64,000 nt of DNA from Allacma fusca (taxonomy: Eukaryota > Arthropoda > Collembola > Symphypleona > Sminthuridae). This document shows, piece after piece, positions 1 to 12,910 of the stretch. A program made the position numbers and the translations under genes. Under the pieces are notes generated by a model. It made no database searches. It was not told where the DNA came from and saw only the letters and a list, made by a program, of their open reading frames with translations. The stretch spans positions 33,118,654 through 33,182,653 of the forward strand of contig OX359250.1 in the NCBI GenBank assembly GCA_947179485.1, given 5' to 3'. The stretch's first letter is position 1, and every line of letters begins with the position of its first letter.

Positions 1-3000
1 GTAATGTAATGTGAATGCTGTAACGTGATAATAAATCCTTGTAAGCATTTAGTATTTCCCATCGTTTCTAATCTTGTATGTATGTATGTTGGATTGTAAA
101 AAGGTCTAGGGACCAGACTCTGAGCATGCAAGGAGCTGCAAGGAGCTCTGCCATGTGTGCTAAGTAATGTGCATGTGCGATATTAAAAAGCGAGCCGAAG
201 TGGTGTTTTTAAGACAGTTCCACGGATGTTGGTAATTTGCATAGGACTAGAACCAACTGTGGCATGAACTCTGGGAATGAAGTTATCAAATACTTGATCA
301 TGCTGAAGATAAGTCAGAATTGAGTAAATACGGCCTGAATAGACAACTATTGTGAGAGCACCAAAAGGTACTTCCATTTGGTAACTTCCATTTAAGACGA
401 AAAAGCTATTCTTGCATGGGATCATCTTCTTTATGGGGACCATTCCTGAGGACGTACATACCCTGCATCTTGATTCGTACACGTTGAGGTCACAATGAGC
501 TGAGCTGGGTTTAAGGTGATATGATTGTGTGGATGCGTGTGGCTCTATGGAAAGAGATAGGTTGGAAACCACAAGGATGCAATGGAACTTATTTACTTGC
601 ATTCTCGAGTATCTATACGTGATATGCAAAGTGTATGTGTAATGATAATAGCAAGCAAATGGTGCCATGAGCAAAAAGATAAAGGATCGAGGACGGATGG
701 CGAGGTTCCTGCAGAGACGACCTATGAGATAGAGCAGGGCTGGACCCTCCTCCATCTCCCGGTGAGAGACATCTCAATTGTCTGATCTACAGGGAATCTC
801 CATTTGAAACCCAAAAGAAAAGAAATGCAAGAGTGAGAGAGGAGAGAGAGAGAGAGAGAGAGAGAGACATGAATACATTTTTTTATTTTGATATGAACTG
901 GTGTGGGAGTCAGTCAGCTTCTCTCTCCCTCTCTCGCGAGTCGCACAATAACAATAACCATCAAACACAATGTATCCTCTCACCTTGTTGGTGACACGTC
1001 GATTTGAAAGCAAAAAATTCACTGACGTTAATTTCACCTAGCGCAATTCAGTATCCACTAGTGCAACAATAACTTACTTTCAACGACGTCAATAATTGTC
1101 CGACAAGGCTCTTTCTAAACAGCTCACTAACTTATTGCTGCTGCGGTTTTCAAACCTTTCATAGTATTATTATTTCCAAATTGTTATTCCTCTAGAACTT
1201 ATGCAGTGCACAAACTTTTTCCGCGGTACTCCAATTGCATATTGCATCACCAAAAGGAAGTCTAATCCTCCAATGAATTTGAGAAAAAAAAATCCATTTT
1301 TTTCCCCTCAAAAGTTCTTCTAACAACTTTGCACCTTCCATAAAAATCCCTTGTTTTTCTCACACACTATCAACAAACCACCTGAAGGTTTTTGTAATAA
1401 AAACTGCATATCCTTGTTAATACATCAAATTACTAGTGCGACAACTTCCAAGCCAGTTACTCACACTCACTGGAGACAGGTTCCAAAAAATACAAGATTT
1501 ACATGGCACAGTACATTTTTGAGAGCACACTCTGAGCTCAGGCAATAGTAGTAGACACAAAAGTTTGAAGGGAGAGATTAAAATTGAATTTAAATAGTCG
1601 ATCGTAAGTGCCAATGATGGTGGGGTTATTATAGGGGAAGAAACCGGATCTGCGTTGAAAGAACCGGTTTCCCAATTAAATGCCAATAAATTTCTTGGTC
1701 ACTTCAGTCCAATTGTTTCGGTCTAAAAGAGTCGTGCCGCCTAACTCTGGCTCATAGATGTAGCACTTGTTGGAGCACTTGCCATAGCTGAGACCAACTC
1801 CCCTTCCAACATTTTTATCCTGACTTACTTAATACGGCATGTATTAAGGTGGGCTTAATTGCTATGGCTTCATTAGGAAACTTGAGACAAGGTACTAACT
1901 GATAATAGTTTTCACCGACAACCTCTCTTGCCCAATTAGCATCAAATCATACCCCCATTCTATCTGTTTTGACAAGAGTTAGACAAACACAGTACTACAG
2001 GTACATTGTAATGAATTATGCATGCGTTTTCATATTGTCGTAGAAAAATCCCTTGGCCAAAGGCGGAGATTTTTGTAAGGCTGTGCTCACATCAAACCAG
2101 TCTTTTCCGTAACGGGAAAAGATTTCCCTCCATTGCACGGGCCAAGATTTCCCATATAGCTCTGGTAGGGTTATAAGTAATTAAACCGTGCATAAACAAT
2201 CTTTACGGAAGGAACTTGTGTGAGAGGTTTTTCCGTAACGGAACAAAAGCTGACGGTTCGGGAAGGAAATGGTTTTGTGTAAGTGTGGCCTTGAGGAACA
2301 TTTATATATTTTGGAGTTTCAAAATGCTTGTAGAACAAATCAGTTTCTGTTTTGATACAATAACAGTTTTATTTGAGGAAAGTATCTAATGGTATCAAAG
2401 AGTTGTGTAAGTAACTCTGTTATTTGAGATTGGGTTTTGAGGACTAAATGTTGACGTTGGCTGTGCACTGGTGCCAATTCTCTTCCAAGGCATTGATTTC
2501 ATTAGGAAATATGTAGCTAAAAGTTAATAGAATCCCTTCCTAGGTTAATGGAATTTGTTACGGAGTATGGACTGAAGGATGTCATCAATGATAATTAAGT
2601 CTGCAGTAGAGAGTGGCTGACAGATTACTACCAGTTCAAAAGGGTTTGTAGGAGAGAGGCCAATGGAGCAAGGTAGTTGTTCCAGGATATCTGTGGGATC
2701 CATGTTGGCTGCTGGAAGTGGAACTGTAATGTTGGCCTCTGAGTAGATAATGTTATGGAAGAGCATTAAAGATCCCGCCAGGTGAAATGGTAATCGGAAT
2801 GATTTGTGTTTCTGTCCCAGGTGTTGTAACACCTCCATCTCTATCATTTTTAATAGGGATCTTACATTGGAATAATGTTGGTGCTACAAATTTTCAAGTC
2901 GACCCTGCTTCCCAGCATTTGAAACCCCACATGCCCTCGTAACCATCTTTGGCTACCGATCATCAACCACCACACACGCACACAAGGGAGTAGCAGAGAG

Positions 3001-4511
3001 CATCAACAACTGATAACAAAATAACTTTGCCCCTATCTGTAACTCTTTTTTCTTCCTTGTGTATCTGCAGTCCTTTGTCCTGGTACTTTCGAAACTCTTG
3101 CAAATGACAATTGACAATTATTGCATCATCCTCCCCTTGTTTTGGTTTATCTCCCTGGGATTATCAGGGTCCGGGTCATTAATGAACTCCGATTATTTTT
3201 AGATATCCCAACAAAGAGCATCAGTCGTTGTCTTAATTGATTTTGCCAGTTCCTCCAAATCTGCTTGCGTGTGAGATGGAAATGTTCCTTACCTGATATC
3301 TCTATATCGGGCTATGAGTTTGTTCAACACTACAAGTGTCACTTACGCTCTCAACATGTGAGGACAAAAAGGGTGAGGGTTGAAGGGACTACTGTAGCCC
3401 GTAACGTTCTTTAACCTTGTGTTAATGAACAAAATCCTTATTTAATTATCCTCATAAACACAGACCTAAATAGTACTCATTTAACCGTCAATAATATGGC
3501 TCACGAGATGTTAATAAGGCATAAAAAGATGAATGGCATTAGCGTGACGCACAACAAATTACTTATGCTGAAACATCATCATCAGCTAACATCTCAACTG
3601 ACTCTGACTCGTCCCGAAGTTGGATTTTTCTCCTTCAAATACATACATATCCCCTCCTGATGACTGCCCTATGAGCGGGTTGGGAGTGATAAAAAGTCAA
3701 CTGCTCAACATCTGCTACACATCTTGACGAATTAATCTAATTCTCTAAATTTCTGATTACCTCCACTCACATATGTTTACCGCTACCGGCAACTCTCTCC
3801 GTACCTTTCAAGGTTCATTAAAGTTACTCCAATTCTCAATATTTATGAGGTAAATGCATTACAGGGAGCTTTTTCTACTCTTTGCCTTCTCAACTCCTAC
3901 AGGAGCCCAAACTCCCAACAATTTGTGTCGGGGTAATAACAACAGCCCAGCAGTTTTAAACCATTACACTTTGATCTCCTTTTTAAACTTCAATGATAAA
4001 AAACAAAAGCTTAATGTCCTAACTTTAAATTTCCCGTAAAATCTTGAAACTTTTCACAACAACAAAGTCCTACATTTTCAAACTCTTCAAAATAGCCAAA
4101 CATCGACAGTCATAATAATTCCTTCGTAATAGTGTCCCGTAATTTAGTGGATTTGGGAACACACTCAATGTATGACGAAGGGAAGCCTTTTAGGTAAAAG
4201 GAGATTCTGGTGTTCACATGTGTTCAGAAGTCACTCTCTAAAATGTGGGTGTCATTTACATGAAATTTGATGGAGGAGTCTCATCCTGAGAAAAACCGAG
4301 TTATACTTTCGAATTATTGGGAGCAAGTATGCAGTAATGTAGGGCGTGAGGACTTGGATGAGGAAAACCCCAAAATTTGTCATGGGCATGTAGTGTGGGT
4401 ATTGGTGGCAAAAGATGGAAGGGAACTTGATGTGAACAGCGGCGAAAGATCCTCCACACAATGGAATGATAGTCATTCTCTGTTTTCAAGTATTATGATG
4501 AGACCGGCTTT

Positions 4512-4515
<4 letters not shown>
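1..4515. other. non-coding region, left end of GA-rich domain
   Basis: I see no gene I can support here. There is one (GA)n run at 842-867. The longest reading frame (minus strand, 183-755, 190 codons) has no recognisable motif and reads as low-information sequence. The rest is unique-looking intergenic or intronic DNA with scattered homopolymers. It could be part of a large intron of a gene lying outside the window. Confidence 0.5.
842..867. repeat. (GA)n microsatellite
   Basis: Uninterrupted GA dinucleotide run of 26 bp, the first of about 25 such arrays in the left 41 kb. Confidence 0.9.

Positions 4516-4567
<52 letters not shown>
4516..4567. repeat. (CT)n microsatellite, 52 bp
   Basis: Uninterrupted TC dinucleotide array. 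It makes a run of Leu/Ser codons in an overlapping frame, which is an artefact and not a protein. Confidence 0.95.
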
Positions 4568-4569
<2 letters not shown>

Positions 4570-5867
4570 GCTTTTAAAATATATGTAGATACTTGAAGCT
4601 TTCATACTCCAACTGATCGAACGTTGTCTACGTATAATTTTACTATAGCCATGTTATACATGAACCTAGGCTCTGTCCATGCACGAAATGATGATCGGAT
4701 GAAACTAACGATAATTTACGCAGCATTGTGGTCGACGAGTAGCGCCAAGTAGTTGATCAAGTGTCTAATTGTAAAATGCAAGGAAAATGGTCCATCCATG
4801 AAACCATGAAAGAGTCATGGGAGAGAGGAACCAGTGCTGTGGTTCTGAGTGAATAATAAATATGTACAAGGTATACGATTTCCGTGAACGGTGTGTGAGG
4901 GTCGTCATAAAATCCCTAGAAAATCTTTCCGTCTCCCTCCTTGACGCCTATAATAGTGTTAAAATCAAGATTTATCCACGCTCCTCTCTTTCTCTCCCAT
5001 CCTTCCCTAAACCTCCTGCAACCAGCCCACACCATACAATGTAAATACATACATTGCCTGTAAGCAACTGTATAAATACAGTCGTAGCTCTCCTTCCCTC
5101 CCCGAACCAGAACTATCACTCCTGTATTGATTCTTATAAAATTTGTTCCTACAAAAAAAAAAAACCAGCAGCTCTTCCTACAGTCAATCAAAATTTGTCA
5201 CTGAACAAACCCCCTTGTAAAAATTGAAATTTTAACTTCAGTCTCTCATTTGCTACAAGAGAAACATTATCTCACATTCTATTGAGAAAAATGTACAAAA
5301 ACCCTATGATTTTTTATGGGAACATCGCAAAAGGAAATGAAGGTTCCAAAAGAAACTTACAATTAGCAACTGCTCAAGGCAAGAGAAAGGTTCACCTTTG
5401 CACATGAAAGCTAATGCGGAGCCACACAAGGATGCGAGGTTTTTGGAAGTGGGCGGGGAGAAGTGAGACAAAGACCTGCCAGCAATTTTAAATGGTGGCT
5501 TTGGACAGCCACTCCGATTTAAAAGTGCGTAATAAAACAAATCTGAAGACTATGTGCTCCAATGCTGGGGATGCTATTATGATGATTATTGCAACTATAT
5601 AAAAGAAGAATGAAAAAAGAAGAGTTCAAGAAAATGTAATTTGTTCTAGAATCCCCATATCAATTTGTTCAGCATGTAGCGTACCTTACATATGTATGAT
5701 ACCACGCCTGCTTGAGTACTGTTTAAAGAGTTGCTACAGTTTTTTTTTGTCGCCCTTCCATCACCATCGGTCGGTTGAAATGAGGAAAAACGCTGGTACT
5801 TATATATTAACAAATGAATCAGGAATATTTAAGTGACTGTGGTGTTACTTTGAGTTGTACTAGCAAA

Positions 5868-5892
5868 TGGTGGTGGTGGTGGTGGTGGTGGT
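5868..5892. repeat. (TGG)n trinucleotide repeat
   Basis: Eight consecutive TGG units. The G-rich strand has the spacing needed for a two-tetrad G-quadruplex, but nothing around it suggests a role. Confidence 0.85.
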
Positions 5893-6457
5893 CGTGAGAA
5901 AGGTATAATCACGTTCAAGATGGATACGATAGCACATCACGAACAGGCGTGCGACAGGTGTGATACTTGATTCATCTGATAAGAAGCTTCTGATTGACAT
6001 CCGCCAAAGACCATTAGGTCTTGATTTTTTTTTCAAGTTTCTTGAATATTATTGTACAAATTCAAAAAACTGATACCATTTTAAATGTGTTATTCCCATT
6101 TCTTTTCATCTTGTCCCGGCCGACTGGGATGAAATGCGCCCAACAACTCTGCAACTTTTTGGCCTTTTCGGCATTCTTGTCTCTTGTCCCCGATCAATTT
6201 TCTCTTTATTACCGAATGAACCCAGTAGGCAGGTATTTAACCCCTTTCTGGTCCTCTGCTTCGTCTTCCATCCCATTCCCATCTCTCCTTTTCCCTATGT
6301 CATTCCGTAGCCCACATTTTCCAACGACTTGGAATGTCATATTTGATTATACATAAAAAAAATTTCCCCATAGAATTATATATATATATACAGTAATTAC
6401 CTACCTAATTTTACATACATAAATGAAGCTTTCCACAAGTCTCTGACAGGATTTTTA

Positions 6458-6498
6458 CCCCCCCCCCTCCCCCCTCCCTCCCTCCCTCCCTCCCTCAC
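6458..6498. repeat. poly-C and (CCCT)n tract
   Basis: Ten consecutive C residues run into C/T blocks and then a CCCT tetranucleotide array, about 41 bp of pure pyrimidine on the + strand. Confidence 0.85.
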
Positions 6499-9229
6499 TC
6501 ACAATAAGATAGCATTGGGCTCAAAAAATCCAACTCCGTCAGTTGTCTCACTTGTGTATTTTCTCACAGGAAGGTAAACACGCTAAACGAGCACAGAGGA
6601 GTGGACAAACGCTGTGAAGACAAAAAAAAATGAAAAATAAAAATGAAAAAAGAGAATTGATCCCTTTGTCAAAAATTTGCTGGCAAATACAAAGAGGTAG
6701 TCTCTGAAGACACCATGTATGGTTGATTTCGATAGGAGGCTGGTTGTTGGAGAGAGACGGAAGGAAAAAAAGCTATTCGGTCAGTGATTCCGAACGAGAG
6801 TCATTAAAACTGGTTGGAAATTTTTAATGCAGTGAATAGAGCCATGCATGGTGTAAAAATGTACTAAATGGCTTCACTTATTGACAGAAAGTCATCGTAT
6901 AGTACTTATATTGTCCGAAGGAGTCACAAAAAGACTGCCCTCCTCCATCTATATCTATCTTTCTACATATATATATATATAGTTTTTGAAGAGCTTTTAT
7001 AAAACTCTCACCGTCCCAGTCGGCTGAGGTTGTTTAGTTGTTGTCGTGCATATGGACTTGCATGGTTGATGTGGTGGACGGACTTGGGACATGGTATTTT
7101 GTGGATAGGTGCTTAAATATACATATCTACACACAGGGGCTTAGAGCATATCATGCGGATGGATGACTGTGGGATCGATTTGAAGGAAGGGAAGTACGCT
7201 TATCAATACAGTGATAATAGGATGCAATTGCTGGCGTAATTATCCTTGTCGAATCATTGATTCGATACTTTTGAACGGTCACGAAACCAATGATGATAAT
7301 AAGAAAAGAAACCCTTTTTCCGATCAAATCATTACCACGACAGAGCTTCCTACCTACTACTACCATGCCCGTAACAATTATAGTAATAATCATATATACC
7401 AAGGCCCGTATTTGCTCAGCAGTATCCCCCCACTCTCCTCAATGCAGTATACAGTTACTGTACCATCTATCAAAGCTCCTTTCTCCATAGTGTGGCAACA
7501 CTCAGTGCAAACTTAAAGTTAGGTAAATAATCTCTAATGGAGGTGATATTCTCAGAAGTAGTGCATTCGAGGGCAGGTACGCATGTATGTACATACATGG
7601 GTCTGAGCAATTACGTATGTACGCACATATGTACCCCCTCGTCCATGTCCCCGGGAAGATCCACTGTCAATAAATAATTTTACAACTGTCCTGTCATTAT
7701 TCTTGTCAAGTGTGTTATCTTATACGTTGATCTATAGTTCTTCGCTGACAAGACTTTAGTCCTCACCTCTCCGTTCGGAACTAATGCTCTTCTTAAAAAC
7801 GGGAGTTCAAAGGCACGCTGTAGAAGAAAAAAAATTCCACGTACAATTTTCCACGTGATTTCCTTTTTGTATCAAGTCTGAAATGGGATTATGACAGGGA
7901 CTTGAGGTAAAATAACAAACCAATTTCCGCAACTGTGACTCGAACTGGAAGGAATTTTTAAAATCTTTCAGATAGATACCCCTTGCCCTGACAACAGCAA
8001 CGTGATGAAGATTCCAATGAAAATTATGCAACTCCTATACGTGGGACTTTATCAACTTTCGTCACACGAACCGTAATTACTGTTACATTACAACATTTGA
8101 ATCCTAGGAAATATGATTGCTCAAAATATAATCATATTTCCCTTGAAAAACAAATAACAGATGTATGATTCATGGATGGGGCAATGGGCTTGATAAGGAA
8201 TGTTTTCTCAAAGCGTACCTTGGGAGAACTCAATGTAATTACGTACATAGCTATATACATATATGCATATGTATGTCCGTGCTCAGTGCACAAAATGTAC
8301 TCCAGCCCATAACACGTAATATTTATGTTTCGTAAAAATCCTCTTAATGGTGAAAGATACGAGCGGCACCTTCACTCTTGCTATTCCATGTACTGTATAT
8401 GCACATTACTCCGAGCCCATATGAGCACCACGGAGGAGCATGGGGACCAAAATTTTGCCAATCGTTTTACTATTTTTATGGTACCATTTGGATGCGACTG
8501 GTTAGCCCCGTCACCACGACAAAGCGACGCTGACAATCAGATACAGAGAGAGAGAGAGAGTGAAGGAGAGAGTATGGCGATCATGGCGGAAATGGCAAAA
8601 AAAAATAGAGAAGGATGCAGGAGCCACAGCAGTGCAGTCGTAAGTAAACAGGTAAAGATAGGAGCCCTGACGCTGTCTGAGGGAAACAATGGACTATCGG
8701 AACAATTTAGGTCTTTTTCGTATGACCAGTCGCACATCTTCCACTCTTTTGGGATTACCCAGTAGTCACCATGAAGAGTTGGACTCCGCCGTCTGGCTTT
8801 ACATAAGGCTTCGGATACTTATTAATAGCATTTACCCAAGTACCATGAGATCTGTATTAGGAACTTAAGTGCAGTTACTGGGAATGCCCCAAAAAAGCCT
8901 TATTCCCTCATTATGTACTGTGCCTGGAAACTTTTGAGGAAAATGAAACTAAAATAGAAGAAAGGATCAATATCAGTATTACTATCTGTCCATGTTAGTT
9001 TTGTTGGAGGTAGCTAGATTAGCTTCGGTTCTCTGTCTCTTACTCTTTCTTTCTCTCTCCGTTACTAAGAAACTGGCATGTACCCTTGTCCTGGCTCAAG
9101 CATATGCGTCTTCTTTAAGCTTTCCAGTTTCTGTCCTACTCCTCACCCCAGCTCCTACATATGAATTGCTCTGGCTCAGAGTAGCAGTTGTGTAATTATT
9201 ATATCACTTTTCTGAATATATACAGTTTT

Positions 9230-9545
9230 GTGAAAGTTCTGTTTCTCAGTTCATATGATCTATGTAGAGTCTCTGCTGGGATATAGTGTCTGCATGGGTT
9301 GTGAGACCATATGATCTGTGTATGGCTTGCGCATACATATAGCCTGTGTAGGGTTTGTGCATATATATAGATTGTGTATGGTTTGTGCATATCTATATAT
9401 AGATTGTGTATGGTTTGTGCATATATATATAAATTGTGTATGTTTGTACATACATATAGTTTGTGTTTGTGAATATATATGTTTTGTGTATGGTTTGTGA
9501 ATATATATATATCTTGTGTATGGTTTGTGAATATATATGGTTTGT
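9230..9545. repeat. degenerate ~30-bp tandem array (TGTGTATGGTTTGTG core)
   Basis: About nine to ten imperfect copies of a unit that joins a TTGTGTATGGTTTGTG-like core to a short (AT)n spacer (CATATATATAGA-like). The copies differ mainly in the length of the AT spacer and are most regular at 9330-9545. Reading frames are open on both strands through the array because the unit lacks stops, so they are repeat artefacts. Copy number was counted by eye. Confidence 0.8.
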
Positions 9546-12500
9546 TAGTGCGGAGCTTGTAAATGTAATGGTTTGTTAGTGTAGGGTTTGTGTGTCTCTG
9601 TGAGGCTCCTTAAGTGTGTGAATATGTTTGTAAGGTAGGGGTTAGGGAGTAGATATGGGTGTAAGGCGTAGACCTTATGTGAGTGAGGCGAATTAGAGGA
9701 TATGTGTATGTGTGGACAACGGGAAGACGGAAGATTGGAGAGAGAGAGAGAGAGCGCAAGTTGCACGGTCTTTACTTACGGACGATCCATACGTTATAGA
9801 AGGGAGTTAGTTGGTTTCATGGGTCGTTTTGGACGGAAGAAAGAGAATTGGATGATCCAGAGATAGTTGGCTACGATGAGACGTCTATCTAATCAATTAA
9901 AATACGCTGCAAATACACGGAAATCCTATCTTTCAAGTTCCATTAAGAGGACCCTTTACACGTACACAATCCCTAGAGAGATGGCACTCCACTTCCAATA
10001 CAATATGTACCTCCCACATTACGACAAAGACGATTCATACGTAGACAGCCACAACCATTCTCTAACTGCTGAGCTTTACACTCTCGTCCGTACAGGCAGG
10101 CACACAACACAGACCATCCAGTCCAATAGGTACTCAACAGTTCAGCTCCTACGTGCCCTACAGTCCATACCAATACCCTTCCCGAAAGCTAAACGTCCGC
10201 AGAAAACACTCACATAAGTCTGGATATAGGTATACAGGAACCAGGAGAGAACTCCCGAGTAATAACACAATGCTATCTACATTAAACCCAAACTACCTCC
10301 ACAAACTGTGGCATTCTACTCCGGAATCCCTTGTTCCTCTGAGCACATATGAGCATATACTTTCAGCACCAACGGAACACAAACCAGGTCATTCCGGAGT
10401 CTCCTCAGCAGTACTATCCTCCAGCCGAAAATCATAAAGACGGAATTCATGTTTTCTTGCAATAAGTATTTCATTATTAATAAACTTCTTCCTGTGGTTT
10501 ATTCTTTCCAACTACTCCGTTTCATATAATTGTGTCAACCTTATGGACCCAATGATGCCCACAGCTTAGCCCATTATTACGGGGGCTGTTCAAACCAACA
10601 CTCCCAGTTTCTATATTCATAAATGATCCTCTTCTCCGCAATTGTGTTCATTCCCCTTTCTCCTCCAGTCTTCAAAACAGAGACCAATAGTAATTTACTC
10701 TAATGTCAAATTTTCCCCACGATCTTCAATCTCTCTTTTGCGGAGGCCCAAAAATAGACTGTAAAATTATTATATTTTCCCGGTTTAACCTCCCTTTTAA
10801 ATAACTGGAGGTTTAGATAGATATATTTGTATGTAATAGCGGATTATGGTATACATGGATAAAAGGAATTTGAAAGGGTTTGAAGGTTGAATTGAGAAGT
10901 AGGAAATAGTGAATACTAATGAATTGAAGTGTGCACAGTAGACTACCTATAAGAATTGACACAGAACAAAATGCTGGGGTATGAAGGATGACATGGAAAT
11001 TCCGCAATGTTGACTATCAGTCAGTGTATGCCGAACACTGAAGCTCCATTAGATTTAAGGTTCATTATTTTCCTGAATGCAATGTGCTAATCTGACCGAA
11101 CCCACAGAGGAATGGGTTCCAAGCTGGAACAAATTCTCCAGAGATTTTACCTTATTAAATCATTTCATCTAATACATCCGGCCCTAGCTCAACCATTCGT
11201 TAATTCCAGCCCGACTCTTTCTAGTGCTTTGCTCTGTAATTAAGAATGTATGTATGGGGTTACATGCTCCATGGTTTCCCTCTATCTTTTAAGTACATAC
11301 ACGTCGTTCCCGGTCCTATCCGTACGGAAGACACTTAAAAACCTAGGCTCTGCTCACTGGAGCTCCCAGTATAATTCCATGATTGGGAGCCAGATGAGAG
11401 AGCTTTATTAGAATACAAATGTAAAAACATTAACCATGGATTGCATTTACTATTGATACTATTAAGTACTTGTGGAAACTATCATTTGTCTATTGAGTCC
11501 TCCTCTAATCTCCTGTATTATTTCAAAATGATATTATGCTCCGAGTCTTTTGTTTACTCCGACCATACGGTATAGTTTAAATTGCTCTCGGAGCAAGTTG
11601 TACCTTCCTGGGTGCAAAATTCCGGAAATAGCTTAGCCGTCTGCTGATTTGATGGGAACCCCACATTTTGTAGTAACGTTTGTAGGAGGATGGAGGTAGA
11701 AGCAGTCGTGTATTTAGCAGCAGTATTTTGATATGACTTGACTCTGATGCTGCTTTTGAGATCGTGAACGCTTCTCGGAGAAAAAATTAAGAGAATTACC
11801 TGAATTGGATGGACTGGCTTGCAGGGAGACCTCATCCAATGCCTGCTGCCGGAACGTTTCCGACGAGGGATCATGGAAGGAAGATTTGTTGGAGTTCCTG
11901 GCTTCAAACGATTCCGTCATCTCTTGCTCGGGGTCATCATCTGTTTACAGTACAATCAATGAAAGTATAAATCAATTTACGCAACCTCTCCCAAATTAAT
12001 ACAGAGCAGCGCCGTCCCCTATTAATAACAATATGTTCAGAGAATTCTACGTATGTACATACATATGCCTCAGACTCCATGGGAAAATACTTCTCCAGAC
12101 AAATGTTATTCTTCGGCTGTGCTAACTTTATTTGTGTAACTGAGATTCTTGGGATAAATCTAGTGGAGTTTCACTTTCTTCTGTAAATACATTACAATAC
12201 TTTCCTAACTTTCAATTTTTGTTAAATGTGTTTTTTTTTGCGATCGGGGTAATTATACCTACCCCGATCCTTTATTTACAACAACAAGCATTACGAGCAG
12301 AAAGTTTTTTGAGTGTTCAGGATTGCAGGCGTGTATGTTGATATCGACGGGTTTTTTGTGTGTGACATGTAGAACATATGGCATTGGATTTGAATAAATT
12401 TCATGGACAATATACTCGGGAGGTGGGATAAGCCTCAGAGTCTGAATACATTCTGATGACGGGTCTCTTCCAAAGGAAAATATCATCTGATGGGAACAAA

Positions 12501-12864
12501 TAGTTTTGAGGGTGGATAATCGAAGGATTGTAACTTCATTCCTGAATGAATATAAATAACTACAACGAATATAAAATTCGATTACTAACTAGCACGTATA
12601 TCACGTTATGGGCTATGTAGGTTAAGGAAAACACATGCCGGGGAGAGACGAGGAAAAAAATAGTTAGATTGAGAAAGATGGGATTAGGTGCAAACCTGCT
12701 TGTGGGTGTTTTTATGATACGAGACCGAGTAATGCAAGTCAAAATAAGAGCAAGTAGGTACATACACAAAGTATAGATGAAAACTGGTGGGAAAGAAGTC
12801 AAAGACATAACATATATAAAGGAGGGAAAAAGGTTCAAGTTTTTTTTTTGAGGTATGGATGTTT

Positions 12865-12866
<2 letters not shown>
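9546..12866. other. non-coding region
   Basis: No supported gene. 9546-9860 is G-rich on the + strand with (GA)n at 9738-9754. Open frames at 9867-10217 and 10153-10437 (+) overlap each other in different frames and show no recognisable domain. 12560-12840 is purine-rich on the + strand. Confidence 0.5.

Positions 12867-12907
<41 letters not shown>
12867..12907. repeat. (AG)n microsatellite, 41 bp
   Basis: Uninterrupted AG array on the + strand, inside a purine-rich stretch. Confidence 0.95.

Positions 12908-12910
<3 letters not shown>

Larger units (their letters stand above)
4568..9229. other. non-coding region with simple repeats
   Basis: No supported gene. It contains a (TGG)n run at 5868-5892, a C10 tract followed by (CCCT)n at 6458-6498, short (TA)n runs near 6380 and 6970, GTATGTACATAC-type alternations near 7580-7640 and 8240-8275, and a short (GA)n at 8545-8560. 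Open frames here (for example 8325-8765 +, 146 codons) cross the GA run and show no domain. Confidence 0.5.

Noticed and set aside
183..755. 190-codon open frame on the minus strand
   Set aside because: No recognisable motif, no supporting splice or polyadenylation signals, and an overlapping frame on the other strand. A frame of this size is not surprising in 42 kb of non-coding DNA.
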